From NCBI RefSeq assembly GCF_900105055.1, contig NZ_FNTA01000004.1, forward strand, positions 4,929,501-4,993,500: a stretch of DNA of 64,000 nt, read 5' to 3'. Position numbers and translations under genes: made by a program. This document shows positions 1 through 8,195 of the stretch, piece by piece. Each line of letters starts with the position of its first letter. The first letter of the stretch is position 1. The DNA is from Amycolatopsis lurida. GTDB lineage: Bacteria > Actinomycetota > Actinomycetes > Mycobacteriales > Pseudonocardiaceae. The notes under the pieces were generated by a model. It did not search any database, was not told where the DNA came from, and saw nothing but the letters and a program-made list of their open reading frames with translations.

Positions 1-28
1 GGTTGACATCTTGCTGACCCTTCGAAAA

Positions 29-862
29 CTAGAGACGGCCGTTGCGGGTGGGCTGCCAGCGAAGCACTCTCTGCTCCACCGCGAGGAAGGCCGCGTTGAA
101 CCCGAAGCCGAGGAGCCCGAGCAGGACCAGCCACGACCACATGAGCGGGAAGTCGAACGCCTGCTGGGCGTCCATCAGGGACCGGCCGATGCCGTTGTAG
201 GAGCCGACCAGTTCCGAGATCACCATCAGCAGCAAGGAGATGGACAGGCTCAGCCGCAGACCCGCGAAGATCTTCGGCCCGGCGGCGGGCAGCACGATCG
301 AGCGCACCCAGTACGACCGGGGGGTCCGGAACGACTTCGCGGTGTCGATCTTCACCTGGTCCACCGACTGGACGCCGTCCACGGTGTTGAGCAGCACCGG
401 CCAGATCGCGCCGAAGATGATCGATCCGGTCTGCATCCCCGGCCCGAGTCCGAAAAGGACGATGAACACCGGGATCAGCGCGGGCGGCGGCACCGAGCGG
501 AAGAACGCGAAAAGCGGTCCGACGTAGTCCATCCCGGTCTTCGACCGTCCCAAAAGGACACCCAGCGCGACACCGAGGGCGCCGGCCAGGAGCCAGCCGC
601 CGAGCGTCCGGCCGAGGCTCGGCAGGACATTGTCGAACACGGTGTCGGTCAGGAACAGCTGTGAGGCCGGGCCGGTGAACCACAGTTTCACCGAGGCGGA
701 CAGGATCTCGGTCGGTGGCGGGAAGAACGGGCTTTCCGCGAGCCTGGTCGCGAGCTCCCAGATCCCGAGCAGGGCGAAGAACAGCAGCCAGTTGCGGACC
801 AGGATGCCGATACCCCGGCCCACGCGCCTGCCGACGCGGCTGGTCAGCGTGAGGGTCGTCAC
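29..862 (-). CDS. NitT/TauT-family ABC transporter permease (second permease)
   Basis: Inner-membrane permease of a nitrate/sulfonate/taurine-type importer, 277 residues. About six hydrophobic segments are visible, and an EAA-type loop (motif around SFRTPRSYWVRSIVLPAAGP, roughly residues 180-200) is the surface expected to dock an ATPase. The GTG start at 862 overlaps the TGA of the upstream permease gene (GTGA), so translation is probably coupled. A longer reading frame runs upstream to 1447 but only in the shadow of the other permease. The ATP-binding subunit is not in the window; since transcription runs leftward it may lie just beyond position 1. The substrate cannot be told from sequence; sulfonate, nitrate or a thiamine precursor are all possible for the family. 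Confidence 0.9.
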   Translation of the reverse strand: MTTLTLTSRVGRRVGRGIGILVRNWLLFFALLGIWELATRLAESPFFPPPTEILSASVKLWFTGPASQLFLTDTVFDNVLPSLGRTLGGWLLAGALGVALGVLLGRSKTGMDYVGPLFAFFRSVPPPALIPVFIVLFGLGPGMQTGSIIFGAIWPVLLNTVDGVQSVDQVKIDTAKSFRTPRSYWVRSIVLPAAGPKIFAGLRLSLSISLLLMVISELVGSYNGIGRSLMDAQQAFDFPLMWSWLVLLGLLGFGFNAAFLAVEQRVLRWQPTRNGRL

Positions 863-1629
863 GAGACCGCCTCCCGGTCGACCGTGCTCCAGCGGAACGC
901 CCGCCTGCCGATCATCTCGAGCCCGCCGTTGATGAGGAAGCCGAGCGCGCCGACCACCACGGTGCCGGCGAGCACGAGGTCGAACCTGGTGGAACCGGTG
1001 CTGGCCTGCATGATGAAGTTGCCGATGCCGAGTTTGGCGCCGGCGAGGAACTCGGTACTGACCACCGCGATCAGCGCGATGTTGGCGGACAGCCGGACCC
1101 CGGTGAACACGAACGGCGCGGTATGCGGCAGCGCCACCGACGTCAACGTCCGGAACTTGCTGGTACCGCAGGCTTTCGCGGTCTCCTGCAGCACGGGGTC
1201 GATCTCGCCGAGCGCGTAGATCGTGTTGAACATGATGGGCCACAACGACGCGTACACGGCCAGCGTGATCTTCGCTTCGGGCCCGCCGCCGATCAGCAGG
1301 AGCACCAGCGGGATCAGCGCGACGGCGGGGATCGGCCGCAGGAACTCGATGACCACCGCGGTCGCGGTGCGCAGGCCGGGGATGCTGCCCAGCAGCAGCC
1401 CGGCGGGCACGGCGATGGCGACCGCGATCAGCAGGGCGATCGCCCACGCGAGGAACGTGGCGACCAGGTCCCGGATGAACTGGGTCTCGCCGAACTGTTC
1501 GAAGATCGTCACGAGGACGACGGACGGCGGGGGGAGGAACTCTTTACGGACCAGGCCGGCCTGGACGATCACTTCCCAGACGAGGAAGAAACCGGCCAGA
1601 CCGGCCAGGGCACGGAGAAGTCGTGGCAC
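859..1629 (-). CDS. NitT/TauT-family ABC transporter permease (first permease)
   Basis: 256-residue BPD-type permease with an N-terminal membrane anchor and an EAA-type loop (ETAKACGTSKFRTL, about residues 150-165). It resembles the downstream permease in architecture but not closely in sequence, so the channel is probably a heterodimer. The GTG at 1629 is chosen because AAAGG stands five bases before it; the frame stays open much further upstream, but that part overlaps the binding-protein gene. The preceding lipoprotein gene ends at 1638, only 8 nt away, placing all of them in one leftward operon. Confidence 0.9.
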   Translation of the reverse strand: MPRLLRALAGLAGFFLVWEVIVQAGLVRKEFLPPPSVVLVTIFEQFGETQFIRDLVATFLAWAIALLIAVAIAVPAGLLLGSIPGLRTATAVVIEFLRPIPAVALIPLVLLLIGGGPEAKITLAVYASLWPIMFNTIYALGEIDPVLQETAKACGTSKFRTLTSVALPHTAPFVFTGVRLSANIALIAVVSTEFLAGAKLGIGNFIMQASTGSTRFDLVLAGTVVVGALGFLINGGLEMIGRRAFRWSTVDREAVS

Positions 1630-1637
1630 CTTGACCT

Positions 1638-2657
1638 TTATCCAGCTTGAGGGGCGAGCATCGGAGCGGCGTCGAGCTTGGCCGTGATCACTCCGGTCTG
1701 CAGCAGCAGGTCCGGCACGCGCTGCAGGCGACGGGCGTCCAGTGTGGACCCGAACGTCGGCAGCGTGAGCAGTGAAGCGGTTTCGGCGTCGACCTTGGCG
1801 TACTTGACGATCATCGGTTCGATCTTGGAACGGTCGGCCGAATCGCGCACGGCCTTGGCCAGTGCGCGCTGGAACGCGGCCAGCGTCTTGGGGTTCTTGT
1901 CCACGAAGGAGCCGAGCGCACCGAAGCCCGCCAGGGGGAAGTCCTGGGTGGCGCCGGTCGAGATGTCGACGACCGGGGTCGCGCCGACGACCTTCGAGGC
2001 CTGGGTCAGGAACGGCTCGGGCAGGTAACCCGCGTCGACCTGGCCCGACGAGAGCGCCGCGGCGATGTTCGGCAGCTGCATGGGCACCCACTGGACCTTG
2101 CTGGTGTCCACGCCGTGGTCCTTCATCACCGAGACGGTGAGCAGGTGGGAGGCGGTGTTCTTGTCGGTGATCGCGATCTTCTTGCCCGCGAGGTCGTTGA
2201 TCGTCTTGACCGAGGAGGTCGGCACGGTGACGACGGCGTTGCTCTTGGGGCTGGCCGAAACGGAGTCGGCGACGAGGCGGATGTCGGCCGCGCCCTTGCT
2301 CTTCGCGACGAAGAACGGCATGTAGGTGGAGAAGGCGATGTCGACCTCGCCACCGATCATCTTGGTCATCGCCTGCTGGCCACTGGGGGCGTCGACCGCT
2401 TCGACCTCGAGACCTTCGGCCTTGAAGTAGCCGCCTTCCTGCGCCAGCCGCAGCGGCGCGAGGTCGACGACTGGCAGCAGGGCCACCTTGATCTTCGGCT
2501 TCTCCAGCCCGCCTTCGCCACCCGACGCCTTCGACGTGTCCTCTCCACCGAGTGCGCCACAGGCGCCCAACGTGGCCAGCATGAGCGCGCTCAGGGCGAC
2601 GCTGACGGCACCCCGTCCTCTCCGTGCACCGTTCCTGCTCATGGCGTTTCGAAACAA
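1638..2657 (-). CDS. ABC transporter substrate-binding lipoprotein (NMT1/SsuA-like), copy 1
   Basis: Periplasm-equivalent binding lipoprotein, 339 residues. It has a basic N-terminus, a hydrophobic stretch and the lipobox LGAC (Cys about residue 33), followed by a Gly/Ser linker and an NMT1/THI5-like fold. The start is taken as TTG at 2657 because GAGGAG sits six bases ahead; the ATG five codons later has no well-spaced ribosome site. It is a close paralogue of the neighbouring gene at 2890-3918: long stretches such as KNPKTLAAFQRAL and KIEPMIVKYAK match with few changes. Its own promoter is visible at 2737-2765. It presumably delivers substrate to the two downstream permeases. Confidence 0.92.
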   Translation of the reverse strand: MFRNAMSRNGARRGRGAVSVALSALMLATLGACGALGGEDTSKASGGEGGLEKPKIKVALLPVVDLAPLRLAQEGGYFKAEGLEVEAVDAPSGQQAMTKMIGGEVDIAFSTYMPFFVAKSKGAADIRLVADSVSASPKSNAVVTVPTSSVKTINDLAGKKIAITDKNTASHLLTVSVMKDHGVDTSKVQWVPMQLPNIAAALSSGQVDAGYLPEPFLTQASKVVGATPVVDISTGATQDFPLAGFGALGSFVDKNPKTLAAFQRALAKAVRDSADRSKIEPMIVKYAKVDAETASLLTLPTFGSTLDARRLQRVPDLLLQTGVITAKLDAAPMLAPQAG

Positions 2658-2736
2658 AGCCAGCTCCTCGGAAACAATGAATCACCGTTGGGTTTTTTCA
2701 TCCGTGTCGTGGCTTCATTTCGCCAGGCACGCGGTC

Positions 2737-2765
2737 ACCTTAGAGATTTGCCCACCTGCTCACAA
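2737..2765 (-). promoter_or_regulatory. Sigma70-type promoter of binding-protein gene copy 1
   Basis: On the minus strand TTGTGA (2765-2760), a 17-nt spacer and TAAGGT (2742-2737) form a vegetative-type promoter. The 15-mer CACCCATTGTGAGCA around the -35 box recurs exactly in front of the paralogous gene. GCTCAC, ten bases and GTGAGC make an inverted repeat over the -35 region, a possible operator. Confidence 0.6.
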
Positions 2766-2889
2766 TGGGTGTCGTGAGCGGGTGATCATTTTAGGCCATT
2801 CGCCCGATCGCTTGATCACCCGCTTGGACATCATTACTTTCAGTGACTGAATTCCGCGTGAATGGGCAATTCAGAGTAACCGCGAGTCA

Positions 2890-3918
2890 TCAGCTGGTGG
2901 TCTGCGCCGCGATCATCGGGCCGACGTCGATCTTGGTCTGGATCGCGCCCATCTGCAGGAGCAGGTCCGGGACCCGCTGGATGCGGCGGGGGTCCAGGGT
3001 GGACTGGAACGTCAGCAGCGTGGTCAGCGCGGCGGTGTCCTGGTCGATCTTGGCGTACTTGACCAGCAGCGGCTCGATCTTGGAGCGGTCCGCCGCGTCG
3101 CGGGTGGCCTTCTGCATGGCGCGCTGGAAGGCGGCCACGGTCTTCGGGTTCTCCGAGACGAACTTGCCGAGCGAGCCGTAGCCCGCGGTGGGGAAGTCCT
3201 GGGTCGCGCCGGTGGCGGTGTCCACGACCGGGACGGTGCCCGCCTGCTTGGCGGTCTGGGTGATGAACGGCTCGGTCAGGAAGCCGGCGTCGATGTCACC
3301 GTTCTTGAGCGCGGTTCCGACGTTCGGCAGCGGGATCGGCACCCACTGGACCTTGCTGGCGTCGACGCCGTGGTCCTTCATGACCGATTTGGACAGTGTG
3401 TCCGACACGGTGTTCGGCGCGGTGATGCCGATCTTCTTGCCGGCCAGGTCACTGACGCTCTTCACCGAAGACGTCGGCAGGGTGACCAGCATCGTGCTCT
3501 TCGGGCCCGCGGAGGAAGCGTCCGCCACCAGCTTGATGTCGGCGGTGTTCTTGCTCATCGCGATGAAGAACGGCGTGTAGCTCGCGTACGCGATGTCGAC
3601 TTCGCCGCCGATCAGCTTGGTCAGCGAGACCTGGCCGGTCGCGGCTTCGATGGCCTCGACCTCGAGACCTTCGTTCTTGAAGTAGCCGCCGTCCTGGGCG
3701 AGACGCAACGGGGCCAGGTCGATCGTCGACATCACGGCGACCTTGATCTTCGACTTCTCCAGGTTCCCCGAGCCGCCGGAGGAGGACGAATCGTCGCCGC
3801 CGAGGAGTCCGCAGCCGCTGACCGATACCGAAACTGCGGCCGCCATCGCGAATGCGAGGGCTCCACGCCGACCCAGGCTGACGCTCAAGGCCTTCTTCGA
3901 GCTTGCAGAGCCAAGCAA
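2890..3918 (-). CDS. ABC transporter substrate-binding lipoprotein (NMT1/SsuA-like), copy 2
   Basis: 342-residue lipoprotein with lipobox SGC (Cys about residue 36), a Ser-rich linker and the same NMT1-like fold as copy 1. The TTG start at 3918 has AGGAG six bases upstream. The two copies look like a tandem duplication that carried the promoter along, since both have the same 15-mer and the same 17-nt spacer. Two binding proteins feeding one permease pair would widen the substrate range or allow separate tuning; which one serves the permeases best cannot be read from the sequence. Confidence 0.92.
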   Translation of the reverse strand: MLGSASSKKALSVSLGRRGALAFAMAAAVSVSVSGCGLLGGDDSSSSGGSGNLEKSKIKVAVMSTIDLAPLRLAQDGGYFKNEGLEVEAIEAATGQVSLTKLIGGEVDIAYASYTPFFIAMSKNTADIKLVADASSAGPKSTMLVTLPTSSVKSVSDLAGKKIGITAPNTVSDTLSKSVMKDHGVDASKVQWVPIPLPNVGTALKNGDIDAGFLTEPFITQTAKQAGTVPVVDTATGATQDFPTAGYGSLGKFVSENPKTVAAFQRAMQKATRDAADRSKIEPLLVKYAKIDQDTAALTTLLTFQSTLDPRRIQRVPDLLLQMGAIQTKIDVGPMIAAQTTS

Positions 3919-4005
3919 GTGATGCTCCTGATCAAGGGGAGGGACACGTGATGACGTGGCCTGATGTGGAATTCGGAAGTGACTCTTTGTCTCAAGTCAG
4001 GGCCC

Positions 4006-4034
4006 ACTGTAGAGAACACACACTGTGCTCACAA
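4006..4034 (-). promoter_or_regulatory. Sigma70-type promoter of binding-protein gene copy 2
   Basis: Minus strand TTGTGA (4034-4029), 17-nt spacer, TACAGT (4011-4006). It matches the promoter of copy 1 in -35 box, spacer length and the surrounding CACCCATTGTGAGCA (4040-4026). The start codon is about 90 nt downstream, leaving an untranslated leader of about 80 nt. Confidence 0.62.
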
Positions 4035-4150
4035 TGGGTGGTCATCCCATGATCCCAAGTGGTAACGATCACCCGAACAGGTTGTTTGTCAGAAGTGAAC
4101 ACAACTGGGCGTGTTCGCGCCGGGGACTTGTTGACAACTGAGCGCCCACG

Positions 4151-4189
4151 GGTCAAGACCCGTCCGGGGCTTTCTCGGAGGTCTTGACC
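4151..4189. repeat. 10-bp inverted repeat in the 602-nt intergenic region
   Basis: GGTCAAGACC (4151-4160) pairs perfectly with GGTCTTGACC (4180-4189) across a 19-nt loop. The left arm can alternatively fold on itself as CGGGTC-AA-GACCCG, so two exclusive structures are possible. The whole gap 3919-4520 has no convincing gene. A further short inverted repeat GAACAC-N8-GTGTTC lies at 4097-4116. Confidence 0.6.
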
Positions 4190-4266
4190 GAAGGGTTACA
4201 TCTGGGCCGCCCGTTCGCTACCCTCATGCACCGGTAGTGAGGTGTGGACCACTGATGTAGTGAAAG

Positions 4267-4321
4267 AGAGTGCCTTGGATGGCCGAACGCTCTGGACCTT
4301 TCCCGAGGTGCAAGGCACTCT
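4267..4321. repeat. 11-bp inverted repeat with 33-nt loop upstream of cvnA
   Basis: AGAGTGCCTTG (4267-4277) is perfectly complementary to CAAGGCACTCT (4311-4321). With the repeats at 4151-4189 and 4464-4515 it makes this leader region unusually structured. It has no T-run, so it is not an obvious terminator; it may be part of a structured 5' leader or a small RNA. Confidence 0.5.
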
Positions 4322-4463
4322 GTGTCGCACACGTCAAATACGGTGAACACGTCCGTGCTTCACTGGTGCGCGCCCGCGCACTGGCGGGTTAGGCCGAACA
4401 GACCAATGGCACCGAGCAGGGTTTCGGTCAAGTGCACTTGAGAGATCACGTCGAAGAAGACTT

Positions 4464-4515
4464 CCTCATTCGGATGAGTGGATACTCACGCCGTGCGCAT
4501 CCCTCCCGAATGAGG
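4464..4515 (+). promoter_or_regulatory. Hairpin that would mask the cvnA ribosome-binding site
   Basis: CCTCATTCGG (4464-4473) pairs with CCGAATGAGG (4506-4515). The 3' arm contains the first bases of the GAGGGGAG ribosome site just before the cvnA start at 4521, and wobble pairs extend the stem by two more. The loop holds a second small stem, GAGT-ACTC. Folding in this way would lower translation; what opens it is unknown. Confidence 0.5.
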
Positions 4516-4520
4516 GGAGT

Positions 4521-7500
4521 GTGCGGGTAGTGGTCTCCGACAACCGACCCAGACAGCAGCAGTACGGCCAGCTCGAGAACGGCATGTCCAAAATGGGCTT
4601 TCCCGGCCCGAATGAAGATGATGGTGGTGCGGCGGTGCCGAACGAAGACACCGCGGGGGTGGGAGGGGCCCCTGCGCGGGATACCGGAGACGGTCCTGGT
4701 GGGAAGGCCGGGTCGTTCCTGGGCCTGCGTAACTGGCGTCTGCGATCGAAGCTCGCGGCCATTCTGATCATTCCGACGCTGACGGCGCTCGCGCTCGGCA
4801 CGCTGCGCGTGATCGACGACAGCGGCGAGGCGGCGAGGTTCCAGGACACCGCCGACCAGGTCGCGTTCGCCGACAAGATCACGCTCGTGGTGCACGAGCT
4901 TCAGAGCGAACGCGCGCTCGCCGTCGCCAAGATCGCCTCCGGTGACCCGTCGCGCCAGAACGGTCTCGACGCACAGATCGCCAAGGTCGACCGCGCCATC
5001 GACGATCTGCGGGCCTCGGCGAACCAGATCAACCCGGACGATCAGGACACCAGGGACCGCTACTCGCGTGGTCTGCAGCGGCTCGACGCCTTGCGCCCGC
5101 TGCGCGGCGCGATGAACACCTCGCTCCTGGGCGACACGCCGGTCCTCATCGCCTACTCCGGCATCCTCGACTCGCTGGTCCAGCTCGGCCGTGAGGTGAC
5201 CACCGCGGTGGCCAACCGCGACGTGCTCCGGCTCGGTGTCACCGTGCAGGCCATCAGTGAGAGCAAGGAGTTCATCGCCCGCGGTGACGCGGCGCTGCTG
5301 ATCGCCTCCTTCCGCTCCGGGTTCCCCGGCGACCTGTTCGACCAGGCCCGCTCGGCGGTCGCGAGCGGCGACGCCTCGACGGCGGCCTTCGTCGCCAACG
5401 CCAGCCCCGAGCAGCGGCAGCTCTACTCGGACACCTTCTCCGGCCCCGAGGTCGACGACCGCCGCCGGATCACCACGATGGCGTTCTCGCTGCACCAGCA
5501 GAACGAGCCGCCGTCGATCGACAACGTCGCCCTCGGCAACGACAGCCGGGTCGCGCTGGACAAGCTGCGCGCGGTCGAGACCAACCTCCTCGGCCAGCTG
5601 CGGGCACAGGCCGACGGCCTGGCCACCGACGCGATCAACTCGGCCTGGATCGGTGGCGCGATCGTGCTGCTGGCCCTGCTCGCGGCGCTGTTCTTGATGC
5701 TCGTCATCGCCCGCTTGATGCTCCGCCCGCTGCGGGTGCTGCGGAAGACGGCGCTCGACGTCGCGTACACACGACTGCCGGAAACCGTGCAAGCCATCCT
5801 CGACGACCCGGACCCGGTCAACGCCTCGAAGCGGTCGGTCGAGCCGGTGCCCGTCACTTCGCGTGACGAGATCGGTGAAGTGGCGCGGTCGTTCGACGTC
5901 GTCCACGAACAGGCCGTCAAGATGGCCGCCGAACAGGCCCTCCTGCGCGAGAACGTCAACGGCATCTTCGTGAACCTGTCCCGCCGGTCGCAGCGGCTGG
6001 TGGAACGCCAGCTCGGCGTCATCGACCGGCTCGAGGCCGACGAGCAGGACCCGGACCACTTGGCCAGCCTGTTCGAACTCGACCACCTCGCCACGCGGCT
6101 GCGCCGCAACGGTGAAAGCCTCCTGGTGCTCTCGGGCGCCGGTCTCGCGAAGTCGGTGCCCAAGCCGGTGCCCGCCGCCGACGTCATCGGCGCCGCGGTC
6201 TCGGAGATCGAGCAGTACGCCCGGATCGAGATCGGGATCGTCCCCGAGGTCGCCGTCCAGGGCCTGACGATCCACGACCTCGTGCACGTGCTCGCGGAAC
6301 TGCTGGACAACGCCACCTACTTCTCCGAGCCGGAGACGAAGGTGACCGTCCGCGCGGTGATCACCCGCAAGAAGGCGCTCGCCATCCAGGTCACCGACCA
6401 CGGTGTCGGCATGACCGAGGAGCGCCTCGCCGAGGTCAACCAGCGGCTCGCCGACCCGCCGGACCTGGACGTCTCGGTGACCCGGCGGATGGGCCTGTAC
6501 GTGGTCGCGCGCCTGGCGCGCCGTCACGGCATCGAGGTCCGGCTCCGGGAGAACGAGGACATCGAGGGTGGCGTGATCGCGCGGGTCGTCGTGCCCGCCG
6601 AGCTGCTCACGCAGATGCGGCCCGGCGTGCGCAACACCCCGCCGCCGGCGAACCGCTCGGAAACGTCGATGCCCTCGATGCCGTCGGTGTCCGACATGTC
6701 GACCTCGCTGCCGAACATCCCGGCTTCCGACCGCGGCCTGGAGATGACGCCACCGCCGCCGTCGAAGCCCCCGGCTTCGCAACCGGTCGCGCAGCAGGGC
6801 GGGCTCGTCCCGCTCGACCAGCCGATCAGCCTCGACGACCTGGTCGCGGGCAAGAACGCGGCCGGGCCGTTCCTCAGCCCCGCGAAGCCTGCCGAGGAGA
6901 CCCCGGCGTGGCCGACGGCCGAAGACATCTCGCCCACCAACGGCGACGGTGCCTCCAGCGGCACCGAGACACAGTTCGCGTCGCTGGTCCTGCCGAAGCG
7001 GGAGCCGAAGTACACCCCGGTCGAGCCGCAGAACAAGCCGGAGGAGCATTCGGACGCCGGCAAGTCGGCGCTCGACGACGACGTGCCCACCCGGCGGCTG
7101 CCGATCTACCAGTCGGTGCTCTCGCGCTGGTTCAGCGAAGGCGACGAGGCCGGAGGCGACAGCCCGACCACCTACACCGAGCCGGTCGAGTCCGATGCGT
7201 CCGCGCAGACCCGTAACGGTGGTGCCGAAGGGGAGGAACCGGCCGCGGAGGACACTTCCGGAGAGGCATTGCCCACTCGGACGCCGCGGAGTGTTCCGCC
7301 GGAGACTGTGCTCCAGGACAATGGCTGGCGCAGCGCGTCGGACGACGGCTGGCAGGCGGCGCAGGTCCTGTACGAAGACCGGAACGACGAGATCACCCCG
7401 GCGGGCCTGCCCAAACGGGTGCCGAACCAGTACCTCGTCCCCGGCTCGATCGGCGGGAACGAGCCGAAGAAGGAAGACTCGTTCGCCGACAAGACCTCCG

Positions 7501-7691
7501 GAATGCCGGGAACGGGTGCGATCGCCCGCTCGGCGACGGCGGCGCGGAGTCGGATGGCAAGCTTCCAGCAGGGCTACAAGTCGGGACGGCACGCGTTGAA
7601 GGAACGTCCGATCGACGCGCTGGATGACAACGGCGTTCCGGTGACTGGCGGGGATGCGGGTTCCCCTGCCGATGACAGCAGTAAGGAGTGA
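4521..7691 (+). CDS. cvnA: Conservon sensor histidine kinase-like protein with NIT domain
   Basis: 1056-residue membrane sensor. Order: short cytoplasmic N-terminus, TM1 (about 77-97), an extracellular helical region of about 270 residues typical of the nitrate/nitrite-sensing (NIT) domain, TM2 (about 375-400), HAMP-like linker (to about 470), a helical dimerisation region, a GHKL ATPase domain (N-box ELLDNA near 590, G-box DHGVGM near 626) and a Pro/Ser/acidic tail from about 710 onward. The classical H-box is not obvious; the only histidine in the expected region is in ELDHLATR. First gene of a four-gene conservon, which in Streptomyces assembles a membrane complex analogous to GPCR signalling. 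GTG 4521 is used, but GTG 4530 (better spaced from GGGGAG) or ATG 4584 are possible. Confidence 0.93.
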   Translation: MRVVVSDNRPRQQQYGQLENGMSKMGFPGPNEDDGGAAVPNEDTAGVGGAPARDTGDGPGGKAGSFLGLRNWRLRSKLAAILIIPTLTALALGTLRVIDDSGEAARFQDTADQVAFADKITLVVHELQSERALAVAKIASGDPSRQNGLDAQIAKVDRAIDDLRASANQINPDDQDTRDRYSRGLQRLDALRPLRGAMNTSLLGDTPVLIAYSGILDSLVQLGREVTTAVANRDVLRLGVTVQAISESKEFIARGDAALLIASFRSGFPGDLFDQARSAVASGDASTAAFVANASPEQRQLYSDTFSGPEVDDRRRITTMAFSLHQQNEPPSIDNVALGNDSRVALDKLRAVETNLLGQLRAQADGLATDAINSAWIGGAIVLLALLAALFLMLVIARLMLRPLRVLRKTALDVAYTRLPETVQAILDDPDPVNASKRSVEPVPVTSRDEIGEVARSFDVVHEQAVKMAAEQALLRENVNGIFVNLSRRSQRLVERQLGVIDRLEADEQDPDHLASLFELDHLATRLRRNGESLLVLSGAGLAKSVPKPVPAADVIGAAVSEIEQYARIEIGIVPEVAVQGLTIHDLVHVLAELLDNATYFSEPETKVTVRAVITRKKALAIQVTDHGVGMTEERLAEVNQRLADPPDLDVSVTRRMGLYVVARLARRHGIEVRLRENEDIEGGVIARVVVPAELLTQMRPGVRNTPPPANRSETSMPSMPSVSDMSTSLPNIPASDRGLEMTPPPPSKPPASQPVAQQGGLVPLDQPISLDDLVAGKNAAGPFLSPAKPAEETPAWPTAEDISPTNGDGASSGTETQFASLVLPKREPKYTPVEPQNKPEEHSDAGKSALDDDVPTRRLPIYQSVLSRWFSEGDEAGGDSPTTYTEPVESDASAQTRNGGAEGEEPAAEDTSGEALPTRTPRSVPPETVLQDNGWRSASDDGWQAAQVLYEDRNDEITPAGLPKRVPNQYLVPGSIGGNEPKKEDSFADKTSGMPGTGAIARSATAARSRMASFQQGYKSGRHALKERPIDALDDNGVPVTGGDAGSPADDSSKE

Positions 7692-7693
7692 CA

Positions 7694-8170
7694 GTGACAC
7701 GGGCGGGTGCGATGCAGCCGGGTGGTCCGGCGCAGCCTGGCGGCCAGGCGCAGGGTAAAGGACACACGAGCAGCTTTGCCTGGCTGATCACGGATTTCGT
7801 GCACCGGGTCCCGGGCGCGGCGCATGCCGTGGTGGTGTCGGCGGACGGTTTGCTGCTGGCCTCGTCGAAGGGACTTCCCAAGGACAGGGCCGATCAGCTG
7901 GCCGCCGTCGCGTCGGGGCTCACGAGCCTCGCCCGCGGTGCGGCGAAGGTGTTCGAAGGTGGCACGGTCGCCCAGACGGTGGTCGAGATGGCCAACGGCT
8001 TCCTCTTCCTGATGTCGGTGTCCGACGGGTCCTGCCTGGCGGTCCTCGGCTCGCCGGAGAGCGACATCGGCTTGGTCGTCTACGAGATGACCCTGCTGGT
8101 GGAACGGGTGGGGCAACAGCTGACACCGGAGATGCGCGCGCAGCTGCAGGGCGCGTCGGTCCGCCGCTGA
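7694..8170 (+). CDS. cvnB: Roadblock/LC7-domain protein of the conservon
   Basis: 158 residues with a short Gly/Pro/Gln-rich N-terminus and a single roadblock/LC7 fold (about residues 20-145), the family of MglB-like GTPase regulators. Typical elements are SFAWLITDFV, VVSADGLLLA and LMSVSDGSCLAVL. The kinase gene ends at 7691. AAGGAG (7683-7688) is five bases before GTG 7694, so that start is preferred over the overlapping GTG at 7688. In conservons this subunit is thought to act on the CvnD GTPase at the membrane. Confidence 0.93.
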   Translation: MTRAGAMQPGGPAQPGGQAQGKGHTSSFAWLITDFVHRVPGAAHAVVVSADGLLLASSKGLPKDRADQLAAVASGLTSLARGAAKVFEGGTVAQTVVEMANGFLFLMSVSDGSCLAVLGSPESDIGLVVYEMTLLVERVGQQLTPEMRAQLQGASVRR

Positions 8171-8195
8171 GCGACCGGGAACCGAGGAGAATGCC

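Noticed and set aside
4153..4350. 65-residue minus-strand frame in the 602-nt gap
   Set aside because: No ribosome site, no family, and it overlaps two inverted repeats; more likely non-coding.
4446..7700. Very long open frame on the minus strand opposite cvnA
   Set aside because: Composition is Arg/Val/Gly/Asp-rich as in antisense shadows of high-GC genes; no family, while the plus strand encodes a clear sensor kinase.
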